This document shows, in pieces, positions 49,794 to 58,263 of a stretch of DNA of 64,000 bases. Numbering within the stretch: position 1 is the stretch's first letter; each line of letters opens with the position of its first letter. Made by a program: the position numbers and the translations under genes. Source of the stretch: Pseudomonadota bacterium (GTDB taxonomy: Bacteria; Pseudomonadota; Gammaproteobacteria; Burkholderiales; Gallionellaceae); contig JAJXVB010000006.1 in the NCBI GenBank assembly GCA_021782365.1, positions 62,001-126,000 on the forward strand, given 5' to 3'. The notes under the pieces were generated by a model. That model worked only from the letters and a program-made list of their open reading frames with translations, was not told the origin of the DNA and ran no database searches.

Positions 49794-51878
49794 TTGCAAA
49801 AATCTGCTCCCCAGCAGTTCCTGAACCGCGAACTCGGCCAGCTCGAATTCAACAGGCGAGTGCTCGCCCAGGCCGAGGACACGCGCATACCGCTGCTCGA
49901 GCGGCTCAAATACCTTTGCATAGGCAGCAGCAATCTCGACGAGTTCTTCGAAATCCGCGTAGCCGGGCTGATGGAACAGATCAAGCTTGGCGGAATCTCG
50001 ACCAGCGCTGACGGAATGAGCGCGAAGCAGACGCTAAAGCTAGTGCGCCAGGAGGCGCATCGGCTGATCGAGCATCAGTACCGTCTCTTCAACGAGGATA
50101 TCACGCCTGCCCTGGCCGAACAGGGCATCAAATTTTTGCGCCGCACCCACTGGAATGCCGAGCAGCAGGCATGGCTAAAGGACTTCTTCTTCCGCGAAGT
50201 CATGCCGGTATTGACGCCCATAGGACTCGATCCCGCCCATCCCTTTCCCCGCGTGCTCAACAAGAGCCTGAATTTTGCAGTCGAGCTGCAGGGAAAGGAT
50301 GCGTTCGGCCGCAACTCAACGCGCGCCATCGTCCAGGCGCCCCGCGTGTTGCCGCGCACCATCCTGCTTCCGCCGGAAGTGGGCGGCTGCGAATACGGCT
50401 TCGTTTTTTTGTCTTCCATATTGCACGCCCATGTCGGCGAACTCTTCAGCGGAATGGAAGTGCTGGGATGCTTTCAGTTCCGCGTCACGCGCAACAGCGA
50501 TCTTTTCGTCGACGAGGAAGAGGTCAAGAATCTGCGCCTGAGCCTGCAGGGCGAATTGCCGCAGCGCCATTTCGGCGACGCGGTGCGCCTGGAAATCGCT
50601 GACAACTGTTCCCCACAGATAGAGGCGCTTCTTCTCAAGGAATTCAATCTCACCCAGGACGACCTATACCGCGTTCACGGTCCCGTGAACCTCGTGCGCC
50701 TGATGGAAATCCCCAATCTCGTTATTCGAGACGACCTGAAGTTCCCTGCATTCGTGCCCGGCATACCCAACATGCTGCAGAAGAAGGGGGCTGACATGTT
50801 CAAGGTGATACGCAAGGGCGACATCCTCCTGCATCACCCTTACCAGTCCTTCAAGCCCGTGATCGACTTCATCCAGCAGGCTGCGAGCGACCCCAACGTG
50901 GTCTCCATCAAGCAGACCGTGTACCGGACGGGCGCGGATTCCGCACTGATGGAGGCGCTGATCGCAGCGGCAAAGCGCGGCAAGGAAGTCACCGTCGTGG
51001 TCGAGCTGCTCGCGAGATTCGACGAGGAGGCCAACATCAACTGGGCGAATCGTCTGGAAGAAGTCGGCGCGCATGTGGTGTACGGCGTGGTCGGCCACAA
51101 GACACATGCGAAGATGTTGATGGTGGTGCGGCGCGAGGAAGGGAAGCTGCACCGCTATGTCCACCTCGGCACCGGAAACTATCATCCGCGCACCGCAAAG
51201 CTCTACACGGATTTCGGCCTCTTCACCTGCAACGAGGAGATCTGCACAGATGTCAACGAGGTGTTCAGCCAACTGACCAGCCTGGGACGTGCGCGCAAAC
51301 TCAACCACCTCTGGCAGTCCCCGTTTTCGCTGCACGCCGAAATACTGCGTTCCATAAACAACGAGACCCAGCTCGCGAAATCAGGCAAGCGCGGACACAT
51401 CATCGCCAAGATGAATGCGCTCCTGGAGCCCGGCATCATCACTGCGCTCTACGAGGCTTCCCAGGCCGGCGTCAAGGTCGATCTGATCGTGCGTGGCGTA
51501 TGCGCATTGCGCCCCGGCGTGCCGGGCCTCTCTGAAAACATCCGGGTGCGCTCCATCATAGGGCGCTTTCTTGAGCACACGCGCATCTTCTATTTCAGAA
51601 ACGACTTGCAGCACGACGTGTATCTTGCAAGCGCCGACTGGATGGACCGGAACTTCTTCAGGCGCATCGAAGTCTGCTTCCCGTTGCTCGACAGAAAACT
51701 CAAGAAGCGCGTGATCGACGAAGGACTGAAAATCTACATGAAGGACAACTGTCAGGCATGGGACATGGACGCAGACGGGCATTACCGCCAGAAAAACCCG
51801 CGCCACGCCGCAAAGAGCTGCGCGCAAAACGCGCTCCTGACGCTGCTTTCCAGCGCGCCGGTCAAGAACCCGAACTGA
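49794..51878 (+). CDS. ppk1: Polyphosphate kinase 1
   Basis: A 694-residue PPK1 that polymerises the gamma-phosphate of ATP into polyphosphate. In order: the N domain (FLNRELGQLEFNRRVLAQAE), the head domain, and two phospholipase-D-like catalytic domains with LARFDEEANINWANRLEEVG, HKTHAKMLMVVRREEG (autophosphorylated His) and YHPRTAKLYTDFGLFTCN, then SADWMDRNFFRRIEVCFPLL. Translation starts at TTG 49794, since no ATG is in frame nearby. A GATAGG element lies just upstream. It begins the polyphosphate cluster that also holds PAP and sixA. Confidence 0.96.
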   Translation: MQKSAPQQFLNRELGQLEFNRRVLAQAEDTRIPLLERLKYLCIGSSNLDEFFEIRVAGLMEQIKLGGISTSADGMSAKQTLKLVRQEAHRLIEHQYRLFNEDITPALAEQGIKFLRRTHWNAEQQAWLKDFFFREVMPVLTPIGLDPAHPFPRVLNKSLNFAVELQGKDAFGRNSTRAIVQAPRVLPRTILLPPEVGGCEYGFVFLSSILHAHVGELFSGMEVLGCFQFRVTRNSDLFVDEEEVKNLRLSLQGELPQRHFGDAVRLEIADNCSPQIEALLLKEFNLTQDDLYRVHGPVNLVRLMEIPNLVIRDDLKFPAFVPGIPNMLQKKGADMFKVIRKGDILLHHPYQSFKPVIDFIQQAASDPNVVSIKQTVYRTGADSALMEALIAAAKRGKEVTVVVELLARFDEEANINWANRLEEVGAHVVYGVVGHKTHAKMLMVVRREEGKLHRYVHLGTGNYHPRTAKLYTDFGLFTCNEEICTDVNEVFSQLTSLGRARKLNHLWQSPFSLHAEILRSINNETQLAKSGKRGHIIAKMNALLEPGIITALYEASQAGVKVDLIVRGVCALRPGVPGLSENIRVRSIIGRFLEHTRIFYFRNDLQHDVYLASADWMDRNFFRRIEVCFPLLDRKLKKRVIDEGLKIYMKDNCQAWDMDADGHYRQKNPRHAAKSCAQNALLTLLSSAPVKNPN

Positions 51879-51882
51879 AAGC

Positions 51883-52335
51883 TCAGTGCTGCTTGTTTGG
51901 GCGCCCCGTCTTGATCTTGTCCAGAGATCCCAGCGCCTTGATCAGCTGCGCCTCGCTCATCGCACAAAGCGCGACTACGCCCGCCCTCAGCACCTCGCTC
52001 TTCTTCACCTGCATGCCGGACTTGAGACACACCGCCTTGACCTGGGCGATCTTCTGATATTCGCTCTGCGGCATGGTGAAACTGTCGCGCACGACCTTGG
52101 GCTTCTTGGAAGCTTTCGCGGCCTTTGCAGGCTTGCTCTCGGCCTTTGCGGCAGCCTTGGGAGATGCAGCAACCTTCGGAACCTTGGTCACGGGCTTTGC
52201 TGCCGCCTTGGGCACAGCAACTTTCTTCACTTGGACGACAGGCTTCTTAGCAGGCTTTGCTGCTGGCGCACTCACAGGCTTTGCAGCAGATGCACTCAGC
52301 GGCTTGGCGGCCTTCACAGCTTTTTTCGTACTCAT
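51883..52335 (-). CDS. Histone H1-like protein with C-terminal RHH-like domain
   Basis: A 150-residue basic protein. Residues 1-85 are a Lys/Ala/Pro-rich, low-complexity tail (AAKPLSASAAKPVSAPAAKP repeats) like AlgP or histone H1-type nucleoid proteins. Residues about 86-150 form a compact domain (DSFTMPQSEYQKIAQVKAVC, VKKSEVLRAGVVALCAMSEA) that resembles a ribbon-helix-helix DNA-binding fold. The function is not established. It is convergent with ppk1 and divergent from sixA, within the polyphosphate cluster. Lys-rich tails bind polyphosphate, so a link is possible. A palindrome overlaps its -10 box, and AAGGAG precedes the start. Confidence 0.72.
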   Translation of the reverse strand: MSTKKAVKAAKPLSASAAKPVSAPAAKPAKKPVVQVKKVAVPKAAAKPVTKVPKVAASPKAAAKAESKPAKAAKASKKPKVVRDSFTMPQSEYQKIAQVKAVCLKSGMQVKKSEVLRAGVVALCAMSEAQLIKALGSLDKIKTGRPNKQH

Positions 52336-52355
52336 GACATCTCCTTTGGATTAAA

Positions 52356-52380
52356 ATAGTGTATATAGTATATACACTAT
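52356..52380. promoter_or_regulatory. 25-bp palindromic operator candidate between the H1-like gene and sixA
   Basis: ATAGTGTATATA, one central base, then TATATACACTAT is a perfect inverted repeat with 12-bp arms. It overlaps a leftward promoter (TTTACA at 52389-52394, 16-base spacer, TATACT at 52367-52372) and a rightward one (TTGGAT at 52346-52351, 17-base spacer, TATATA at 52369-52374). A bound repressor would block both. Confidence 0.75.
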
Positions 52381-52415
52381 CATCCGCATGTAAACGGTAA
52401 TATTTGGAGGACATG

Positions 52416-52856
52416 ATGGACCTGATCCTGTGGCGACATGCAGAAGCCGAAGATAGCTCCCCAGATCTTTCGCGCAAGCTGACCGAAAAAGGCAAAAAGC
52501 AGGCCGAGAAGACCGCCGCATTCCTGCGGCAACATCTGCCCAAAGAGACGCGCATACTGGTGAGCCCCGCCACCCGCACCCAGCAGACGGTTGCGGCTCT
52601 CACGGACAAATTCACCACGGTTGCAGCCATCGCGCCCGGCGCATCCGCTCGCGCAGTGCTGCAGGCTGCAGGATGGCCAGGGTCAAATCAAACCGTACTG
52701 GTGGTAGGCCACCAGCCGACGCTTGGCATGGTCGCCGCACAGCTCATCGGCTGCGAACCCCTGCGCATCAAGAAGAGCGGAATATGGTGGCTGTCCAGGA
52801 ACGAAGATGATGCGGAGGCATCGGTGCGCCTCGCGATCACCCCTGACTTTCTGTAA
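52416..52856 (+). CDS. sixA: Phosphohistidine phosphatase SixA
   Basis: A 146-residue histidine phosphatase with the RHG-type motif LILWRHAEAEDSSPD at the N-terminus, SPATRTQQTVAAL in the middle and the second catalytic His in VLVVGHQPTLGMVAAQL. SixA removes phosphate from His of two-component phosphotransfer or PTS-Ntr proteins. I chose ATG 52416, with GGAGG five bases upstream. The ATG at 52413 is too close to it, and a TTG at 52404 has no support. It precedes the PAP gene by six bases. Confidence 0.92.
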   Translation: MDLILWRHAEAEDSSPDLSRKLTEKGKKQAEKTAAFLRQHLPKETRILVSPATRTQQTVAALTDKFTTVAAIAPGASARAVLQAAGWPGSNQTVLVVGHQPTLGMVAAQLIGCEPLRIKKSGIWWLSRNEDDAEASVRLAITPDFL

Positions 52857-52862
52857 GCCATC

Positions 52863-54359
52863 ATGTTCGAATCCGCCGAAATCGGCCACAACATAGACAA
52901 AAGGGCCTACGCCAGGGAAGTCCCCATCCTGCGCGCAGCACTTCTCGAGGCGCAGCTGGACATGGCAAAGCTCGCGCAATTTCCAGTGATCATCGTGATG
53001 GGCGGCGTGGACGGCGCAGGGCGGGGAGAGACAGCGAACCTGCTCAACGAATGGATGGACCCGCGTTTTCTTGAGACCCATGGCATGGGAGACCCTTCAG
53101 ACGAGGAGCTCGACCGCCCGGAGATGTGGAGAATCTGGCGCGCATTGCCGCCCAAGGGACGCATCGGCATCTTCCTCGGTTCCTGGTACACGGACACGAT
53201 CATCAGCCGCGTGGAAAATCGAATCAAGCGGGCAGATCTTGATCAGAGCCTTGAGAGTGCGAGGCGCTTCGAGACCATGCTGGTCGACGAAGGGGCGCTG
53301 ATCCTGAAATTCTGGATGCACCTTTCGCGGGACAGACAGAAGGAAAGGCTCAAGATACTCGAGAAGAATCCCAAGACCCGGTGGCGCGTGACGAAACGCG
53401 ATTGGGAGCATTACAAGAAATACGACAAGTTCCATGCGGTGGCCGACAGCGTGATCCGGCATACCAGCACTGCCGAGGCGCCCTGGACCATCGTCGAAGG
53501 CTATGACCCCCATTACCGCAGCCTGACCGTGGGGAGGACCATACTCGATGCGATCCGCAAGAGGATCGATGAAGCCGCCACATTGAAAAACGAGATCGCC
53601 GCACCGCCGCCCCTGCCATCCATAGACAACCTGGACATCCTGAAGACGCTGGATCTCAGCCAGAAGATCGCCAGGAAGCGCTATGCCGACGAGCTGGAGT
53701 TGCATCAGGGCAGACTCGCACTTCTGACGCGCCATCCGAAATTCAAAAGGCTCACGGTGATCGCGATGTTCGAAGGCAACGATGCTGCAGGGAAGGGAGG
53801 CGCGATAAGGCGCGTCACCGGTGCGCTGGATGCCCGCTACTATACCGTCGTCCCGATCGCAGCGCCCACAGAGGAAGAGCGCGCCCAGCCCTATCTGTGG
53901 CGCTTCTGGCGGCACATCCCGAGAAGAGGCCGCATGACGATCTTCGACCGCTCTTGGTATGGCAGGGTGCTCGTCGAACGCGTCGAGAAACTCTGCTCGC
54001 AAGCGGACTGGATGCGCGCCTACAGCGAGATCAACGATTTCGAGGCTCAGCTCGTGCGCCACAACATCGTGGTGGTCAAGTTCTGGCTTTCCATCAGCAA
54101 GGACGAGCAGCTCAAGCGTTTCAAGGAAAGGGAGGCCGTCGAGTTCAAGCATTTCAAGATCACCCCGGAAGATTGGAGAAACCGCGAGAAATGGGACGAA
54201 TATGAACAGGCCGTATGCGACATGGTAGACCGGACCAGCACTGAGATCGCACCCTGGACGCTGGTCGAGGCAAACGACAAGAATTTCTCCCGCATCAAGG
54301 TCTTGACGACGCTCTGTCAGCGCATCGAGGATGCGATGAAGAATCTCCCCAGGACATGA
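52863..54359 (+). CDS. pap: Polyphosphate:AMP phosphotransferase (PPK2 class II)
   Basis: A 498-residue enzyme of two fused PPK2 domains. The N-terminal half has a variant P-loop (VMGGVDGAGRGETANLLNEW) and GSWYTDTIIS; the C-terminal half has the full one (MFEGNDAAGKGGAIRRVTGA) and RSWYGRVLVERVE. In class II PPK2 only the C-terminal half is catalytic, turning AMP into ADP at the cost of polyphosphate. The variant first P-loop fits that. It follows sixA closely, and ppk1 lies nearby, so synthesis and use of polyphosphate are encoded together. Confidence 0.93.
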   Translation: MFESAEIGHNIDKRAYAREVPILRAALLEAQLDMAKLAQFPVIIVMGGVDGAGRGETANLLNEWMDPRFLETHGMGDPSDEELDRPEMWRIWRALPPKGRIGIFLGSWYTDTIISRVENRIKRADLDQSLESARRFETMLVDEGALILKFWMHLSRDRQKERLKILEKNPKTRWRVTKRDWEHYKKYDKFHAVADSVIRHTSTAEAPWTIVEGYDPHYRSLTVGRTILDAIRKRIDEAATLKNEIAAPPPLPSIDNLDILKTLDLSQKIARKRYADELELHQGRLALLTRHPKFKRLTVIAMFEGNDAAGKGGAIRRVTGALDARYYTVVPIAAPTEEERAQPYLWRFWRHIPRRGRMTIFDRSWYGRVLVERVEKLCSQADWMRAYSEINDFEAQLVRHNIVVVKFWLSISKDEQLKRFKEREAVEFKHFKITPEDWRNREKWDEYEQAVCDMVDRTSTEIAPWTLVEANDKNFSRIKVLTTLCQRIEDAMKNLPRT

Positions 54360-54411
54360 GCCTGCGATTTAGGCGTATCATCGTGCCCTCTGAAGACAAT
54401 CGGGAGCCGAC

Positions 54412-54855
54412 ATGAAATTCTTCTTAATTGCATTGTCCTTCATCCTCTTCTTCGATCAGGCATATGCCGAGGTCGGCGTATCGATCAGCATAGGCGAGCC
54501 CGGCTTCTATGGCAGGCTGGACATGAACAACTTCCCGCAGCCTCAGCTGATCTACAGCCAGCCCATGACCGTGAGGCCTGTGCCGATGAGCCGCCCTCCC
54601 ATCTACCTGCGCGTGCCGCCGGGATATGCGAACAACTGGCGCCGCCATTGCCACGAATACAATGCATGTCGCGAGCGCGTCTACTTCGTCAGGGACAGCT
54701 GGTACAGGCAGGAGTATGCCCCGCGCTACCGTCGAGACGAGCGCAGATTCGAAAGGCGCGACGAGGGCCGCGACGAATTCGATCGCCATGGCAGGGATTC
54801 CAGACAAGACAGGGATGAGTTCGATCACCGGGACCGGAATTTCAGGGGAGACTAG
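54412..54855 (+). CDS. Secreted hypothetical protein with charged C-terminal tail
   Basis: A 147-residue protein with a signal peptide (MKFFLIALSFILFFDQAYA) and a mature part of unknown function. A Pro-rich middle (QPMTVRPVPMSRPPIYLRVP) leads to a motif with two Cys, NNWRRHCHEYNACRERVYFV, that may form a disulfide, followed by a highly charged Arg/Asp/Glu tail. GGGAG precedes the ATG. Small secreted proteins with this Cys motif are common in betaproteobacteria, but their role is unknown. Its stop shares the tetranucleotide CTAG with the stop of xerD. Confidence 0.72.
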   Translation: MKFFLIALSFILFFDQAYAEVGVSISIGEPGFYGRLDMNNFPQPQLIYSQPMTVRPVPMSRPPIYLRVPPGYANNWRRHCHEYNACRERVYFVRDSWYRQEYAPRYRRDERRFERRDEGRDEFDRHGRDSRQDRDEFDHRDRNFRGD

Positions 54856-55748
54856 CCTCTGGGATGATGCCTCAAATGCAGCTGCTTCAGCCGCTCACGC
54901 GCGACATGGGTATAGATCTGCGTGGTGGAAATGTCCGCATGCCCCAGAAGCATCTGCACCACGCGCAGGTCTGCGCCATGATTCAGAAGATGGGTGGCGA
55001 ACGCATGGCGCAGCGTGTGGGGCGAAATCGGCTTCTCTATGCCGGCATTTCGAGCATGCTTCTTGATCAGCTGCCAGAACATCTGGCGCGTCATCGCTTC
55101 AGCCCTTGATGTGACGAAGAGGTCGTCGCTGACATGCGCTCCCAGAAGCACGGATCTCGAAGTCGACACATAGCGGTTGAGCCAGTCCAGCGCCTCCTCG
55201 CCCAGCGGCACCATGCGCTCCTTGTTCCCCTTTCCCGTCACGCGCAGCGCCCCCATGTCCATGCTCACCTCCGCAAGCTTGAGACTCACGAGCTCGGTCA
55301 CGCGCAGGCCGCAGGCATAAAGCACCTCCAACATGGCGCGATCGCGAAGCCCGAGAGGTGTTTCCGTGTCCGGAGCAGCCAGGAGCAGCTCCACATCCTT
55401 TTCCGTTAGCGTCTTGGGCAGTTGCCTCGGAAGCTTTGGCGCATCGACCTTAAGCGTCGGATCGACCTGTATCCTTCCCTGTCTCAGAAGATAGCGGAAA
55501 AGACGTTTGAGACTGGAGAGGCTGCGCCCGGTGGAACTCGCCCTGGCATGCTGCACCGTGAACATCTCGCCGAGATAACCCTGTATGTCCGCATGGGTGG
55601 TCTGCAGCAACCCGACTTTGCGGCGATCTTCAAGCCATGCCGCGAACTTATCGAGATCCCTCCTGTAACTCTCCAGCGTGTTGCGCGAGAGCCCGTCTTC
55701 AAGCCACAGGCTGTCCGTAAACTCGTCGAGAAGGTCAGCGTCCTTCAT
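54852..55748 (-). CDS. xerD: Site-specific tyrosine recombinase XerD
   Basis: A 298-residue recombinase that resolves chromosome dimers at dif with XerC. An N-terminal SAM-like core-binding domain (LWLEDGLSRNTLESYRRDLD) is followed by the catalytic domain with Arg in CGLRVTELVSLKL, Lys in VTGKGNKERMVPLG, HxxR in SPHTLRHAFATHLLNHG, His in MLLGHADISTTQIYTH, and the nucleophile Tyr in that same stretch. I chose ATG 55748 (MKDADLLDEFTDSLW). It overlaps the ogt end by 14 bases. Confidence 0.94.
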   Translation of the reverse strand: MKDADLLDEFTDSLWLEDGLSRNTLESYRRDLDKFAAWLEDRRKVGLLQTTHADIQGYLGEMFTVQHARASSTGRSLSSLKRLFRYLLRQGRIQVDPTLKVDAPKLPRQLPKTLTEKDVELLLAAPDTETPLGLRDRAMLEVLYACGLRVTELVSLKLAEVSMDMGALRVTGKGNKERMVPLGEEALDWLNRYVSTSRSVLLGAHVSDDLFVTSRAEAMTRQMFWQLIKKHARNAGIEKPISPHTLRHAFATHLLNHGADLRVVQMLLGHADISTTQIYTHVARERLKQLHLRHHPRG

Positions 55749-56196
55749 GAACAAGCAGCCAGCGCTTGATGTCGAGCGGGGCGCCGCCCGCATGCTTCAT
55801 GAAGCCGCCGATTCCTGATTTTCCAAGCACGCGGTGGCAGGGGATGACGACGGGGATCGGATTCGCACCGCACGCCTGGCCGACGGCCTGCGCACCCGAA
55901 GCGAGTTCAGCAGCAAGCTCCCCATAGCTCTTGGTCTTTCCGCTGGGTATCCCGAGCAGGGCATCCCACACCCTTTTCTGATGGGGCGTCCCGGCGGGAT
56001 CAAGGGGAATGGAAAACACATGCATGGGATTTTCGAGATAGCACATGAGCTCCTTGCACACGCGATCCGCGAATGCATGCTCCGGCGCCTTGGTTTCTTC
56101 GCCAATTGGCAGAAAATCGATGCCGTTAAGGGCATCCTTCGTGCAGCGTATGCCGAGCACTGAGAACGGTGTATATAGTTTTGCCTGATAGTCCAT
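55735..56196 (-). CDS. ogt: Methylated-DNA-protein-cysteine methyltransferase
   Basis: A 153-residue suicide DNA-repair protein that takes methyl groups from O6-methylguanine. The active-site motif is IPVVIPCHRVLGKSGIGGFM. The helix-turn-helix region reads IPSGKTKSYGELAAELASGA. I chose the ATG at 56196 (MDYQAKLYTPFSVLGIRC). An earlier in-frame ATG at 56238 falls in the rplS terminator. It is in the same direction as xerD and translationally coupled to it. Confidence 0.92.
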   Translation of the reverse strand: MDYQAKLYTPFSVLGIRCTKDALNGIDFLPIGEETKAPEHAFADRVCKELMCYLENPMHVFSIPLDPAGTPHQKRVWDALLGIPSGKTKSYGELAAELASGAQAVGQACGANPIPVVIPCHRVLGKSGIGGFMKHAGGAPLDIKRWLLVHEGR

Positions 56197-56206
56197 GGCG
56201 CAAATG

Positions 56207-56232
56207 AAAACGGGAGCCAGGGCTCCCGTTTT
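56207..56232. terminator. Bidirectional intrinsic terminator after rplS
   Basis: AAAACGGGAGCC, the bases AG, then GGCTCCCGTTTT form a perfect 12-bp inverted repeat with A and T runs at its ends, so it can end transcription in either direction. It lies eight bases past the rplS stop and separates the ribosomal operon from ogt-xerD. Confidence 0.85.
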
Positions 56233-56239
56233 GTGCATC

Positions 56240-56602
56240 CTAGCCGCGAGTCGCGAGCTTTTCCTTGATGCGGGCAGACTTGCCTGAGCGCTCGCGCAGA
56301 TAATAGAGCTTCGCGCGGCGCACAGAGCCGCGGCGTTTCACTTCTATCCCTGCGATCACCGGGGAATAGGTCTGGAATGTACGCTCCACGCCTTCGCCTG
56401 CGGATATCTTGCGAACGATGAAGCTCGAGTTCAGGCCGCGGTTGCGTTTTGCGATCACGACGCCCTCGAATGCCTGGACGCGCTTGCGCTCGCCTTCGAC
56501 CACGTTCACGCTGACGACCACGGTGTCTCCGGGCGCGAATTCGGGTATGGTTTTACCCAGACGGGCGATTTCTTCCTGTTCCAATTGTTCGATCAAGTTC
56601 AT
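56240..56602 (-). CDS. rplS: 50S ribosomal protein L19
   Basis: A 120-residue ribosomal protein at the subunit interface. Family blocks are [60 protein letters not shown] and [20 protein letters not shown]. It is the last gene of the leftward rpsP-rimM-trmD-rplS operon, starting right after the trmD stop. A terminator follows. Confidence 0.97.
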   Translation of the reverse strand: MNLIEQLEQEEIARLGKTIPEFAPGDTVVVSVNVVEGERKRVQAFEGVVIAKRNRGLNSSFIVRKISAGEGVERTFQTYSPVIAGIEVKRRGSVRRAKLYYLRERSGKSARIKEKLATRG

Positions 56603-57379
56603 TTACTGCTCCTTTTTAGAATTCGGATCTTGTTCCTTCTGAAACTCGGCCAGAAGACCAGATTCCTCTTTTGTCAAATCACGCCTTGCCAGCAACTCTG
56701 GACGGCGCAACCACGTTCTGCCCAACGACTGGGAAAGCCGCCAGCGCTGTATGTCAGCATGATTGCCTGACAACAAAACCGGGGGCACGGCTTCACCGTT
56801 AAACACTTCGGGGCGGGTGTAGTGCGGGCAATCCAGCAGGCCCTGAACGAAAGAATCCTGCTCTGCAGAATCCGCATCTCCCAGGACGCCCGGCAACTGC
56901 CTGACCAGCGCATCCATCAACACCATCGCCGCCAACTCTCCACCGGACAGCACATAGTCGCCGATCGAGATCTCCTGATCCACCATCTGGCGAATCAGGC
57001 GCTCATCTATTCCCTCATAACGGCCCGCAAGCAGGATGAGCCCGTCTGCGGACATCTCGGTCAATTCCTTCACCACGGAATGCGTGAGCAGCCTTCCCTG
57101 GGGTGAGAGGTAGACCACCCTGCTCTTCGCAATGCCGCTGGCATTCTGTCTTGCCCGCGCGGCCTTGATCGCCGCCGCAAGCGGCTCGGCCATCATCACC
57201 ATACCCGGACCGCCGCCGTAAGGCCTGTCGTCCACGGTTCTGTGGTTGTCCGTCGTGAAATCCCGCGGATTCCACGTTCTCAATACATAACGCCCCTGTT
57301 CGGCCGCGCGGCGCGTGATGCCATATTGCGTCAGCGCATCGAACATCTGCGGAAATAGTGTGATGACGTCGAATATCAC
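56603..57379 (-). CDS. trmD: tRNA (guanine-N1-)-methyltransferase TrmD
   Basis: A 258-residue SPOUT methyltransferase that makes m1G37 in tRNAs to prevent frameshifting. Motifs are [60 protein letters not shown] with [20 protein letters not shown], and [20 protein letters not shown]. Its start overlaps the rimM stop by four bases, and rplS follows directly. Confidence 0.97.
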   Translation of the reverse strand: MIFDVITLFPQMFDALTQYGITRRAAEQGRYVLRTWNPRDFTTDNHRTVDDRPYGGGPGMVMMAEPLAAAIKAARARQNASGIAKSRVVYLSPQGRLLTHSVVKELTEMSADGLILLAGRYEGIDERLIRQMVDQEISIGDYVLSGGELAAMVLMDALVRQLPGVLGDADSAEQDSFVQGLLDCPHYTRPEVFNGEAVPPVLLSGNHADIQRWRLSQSLGRTWLRRPELLARRDLTKEESGLLAEFQKEQDPNSKKEQ

Positions 57380-57876
57380 GACAGGTAATCCGCCGACCAG
57401 TTTACCCTTATGGTCCTGGCATCCATGTCCACATCGCCTATGACGCTTTCCAGAAACGGGATCAATATGTCAGGGCCCTTGCCCTTCACGACCAGAACAT
57501 CGTTCGCACCCGTCTCGAGCAGCTCGCTCACGATGCCCAGATTCTCGCCTGCATCGCTGATCACCGCAAGACCGATCAGGTCCGTCCAGTAATACTCGTC
57601 CTCTTCCTGCTCAGGCAGACTGCTGCGCGGAACACCGATCAGCAGACCCTTCAGCTTCTCGGCCGCATGGCGGTCCGTGCAGCCCGGAAACTGCACCGCC
57701 AGCGTCTTGTCGCGCGCCTCTGCCTGCAGCACCTTTATTTCGCGCCAGGGGCCATGCTCATGCCCCAGATACCAGACCTCGTAGTCCAGCAGGCTGTCGA
57801 CATATTCGCTGTACGGCTGAACCTTCACCCAGCCGCGCACACCAAAAGCCGATGCCACGCGCCCCATGATCACCAT
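57376..57876 (-). CDS. rimM: Ribosome maturation factor RimM
   Basis: A 166-residue two-domain protein needed for 30S head assembly near S19. The N-terminal RimM domain reads [20 protein letters not shown]. The PRC-barrel follows with [20 protein letters not shown] and [15 protein letters not shown], ending [21 protein letters not shown] chose the ATG at 57876, 13 bases past the rpsP stop. An in-frame ATG at 57930 would overlap rpsP. ATG 57867 (MGRV) is also possible, and no strong ribosome-binding site decides between them. Confidence 0.92.
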   Translation of the reverse strand: MVIMGRVASAFGVRGWVKVQPYSEYVDSLLDYEVWYLGHEHGPWREIKVLQAEARDKTLAVQFPGCTDRHAAEKLKGLLIGVPRSSLPEQEEDEYYWTDLIGLAVISDAGENLGIVSELLETGANDVLVVKGKGPDILIPFLESVIGDVDMDARTIRVNWSADYLS

Positions 57877-57889
57877 GGGGTCAGTATTC

Positions 57890-58141
57890 TCAGGCAGCGG
57901 TTGCACCGGCACGCTTGACCAGCTTGGCAACCGCGTCGCTCAGCTGCGCGCCCTTGCTTTGCCAGTAGGCCACTCGTGCCATGTCCAGACGCAATGCTTC
58001 CTGCTTCTCGCTGGCGATGGAATTGTAAAAACCAACGCGCTCGATGAAGCGGCCGTCGCGACGGTTGCGGGAATCTGCAACCACTACGTTGTAAAACGGA
58101 CGATTCTTGGAACCGCCACGGGAAAGACGAATGATGACCAT
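57890..58141 (-). CDS. rpsP: 30S ribosomal protein S16
   Basis: An 83-residue ribosomal protein starting [20 protein letters not shown], then [20 protein letters not shown] and [20 protein letters not shown]. It is the first gene of the rpsP-rimM-trmD-rplS operon, with a sigma-70 promoter visible at 58214-58242. Confidence 0.97.
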   Translation of the reverse strand: MVIIRLSRGGSKNRPFYNVVVADSRNRRDGRFIERVGFYNSIASEKQEALRLDMARVAYWQSKGAQLSDAVAKLVKRAGATAA

Positions 58142-58213
58142 AACAGACCTATTTTAAAAAATGCAATCGGGCTTCGGCATGCTCACTGCCATGCATGCCA
58201 CAAAAGGGGACGC

Positions 58214-58242
58214 ATTCTACGACACAAGGCTCCTGCTAGCAA
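58214..58242 (-). promoter_or_regulatory. Sigma-70 promoter of rpsP operon
   Basis: On the minus strand, TTGCTA (58237-58242), a 17-base spacer and TAGAAT (58214-58219) lie about 73 bases before the rpsP start. The match to the consensus is good. The 122-base gap to the CcsA-like gene holds nothing else clear. Confidence 0.65.
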
Positions 58243-58263
58243 GCACCTTGATATTCAACGCAT

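Noticed and set aside
56168..56182. GTGTATATAG, a half-site like that of the palindrome at 52356-52380
   Set aside because: It lies in the ogt coding sequence (KLYTPF) and lacks the second arm, so it is most simply coding coincidence.
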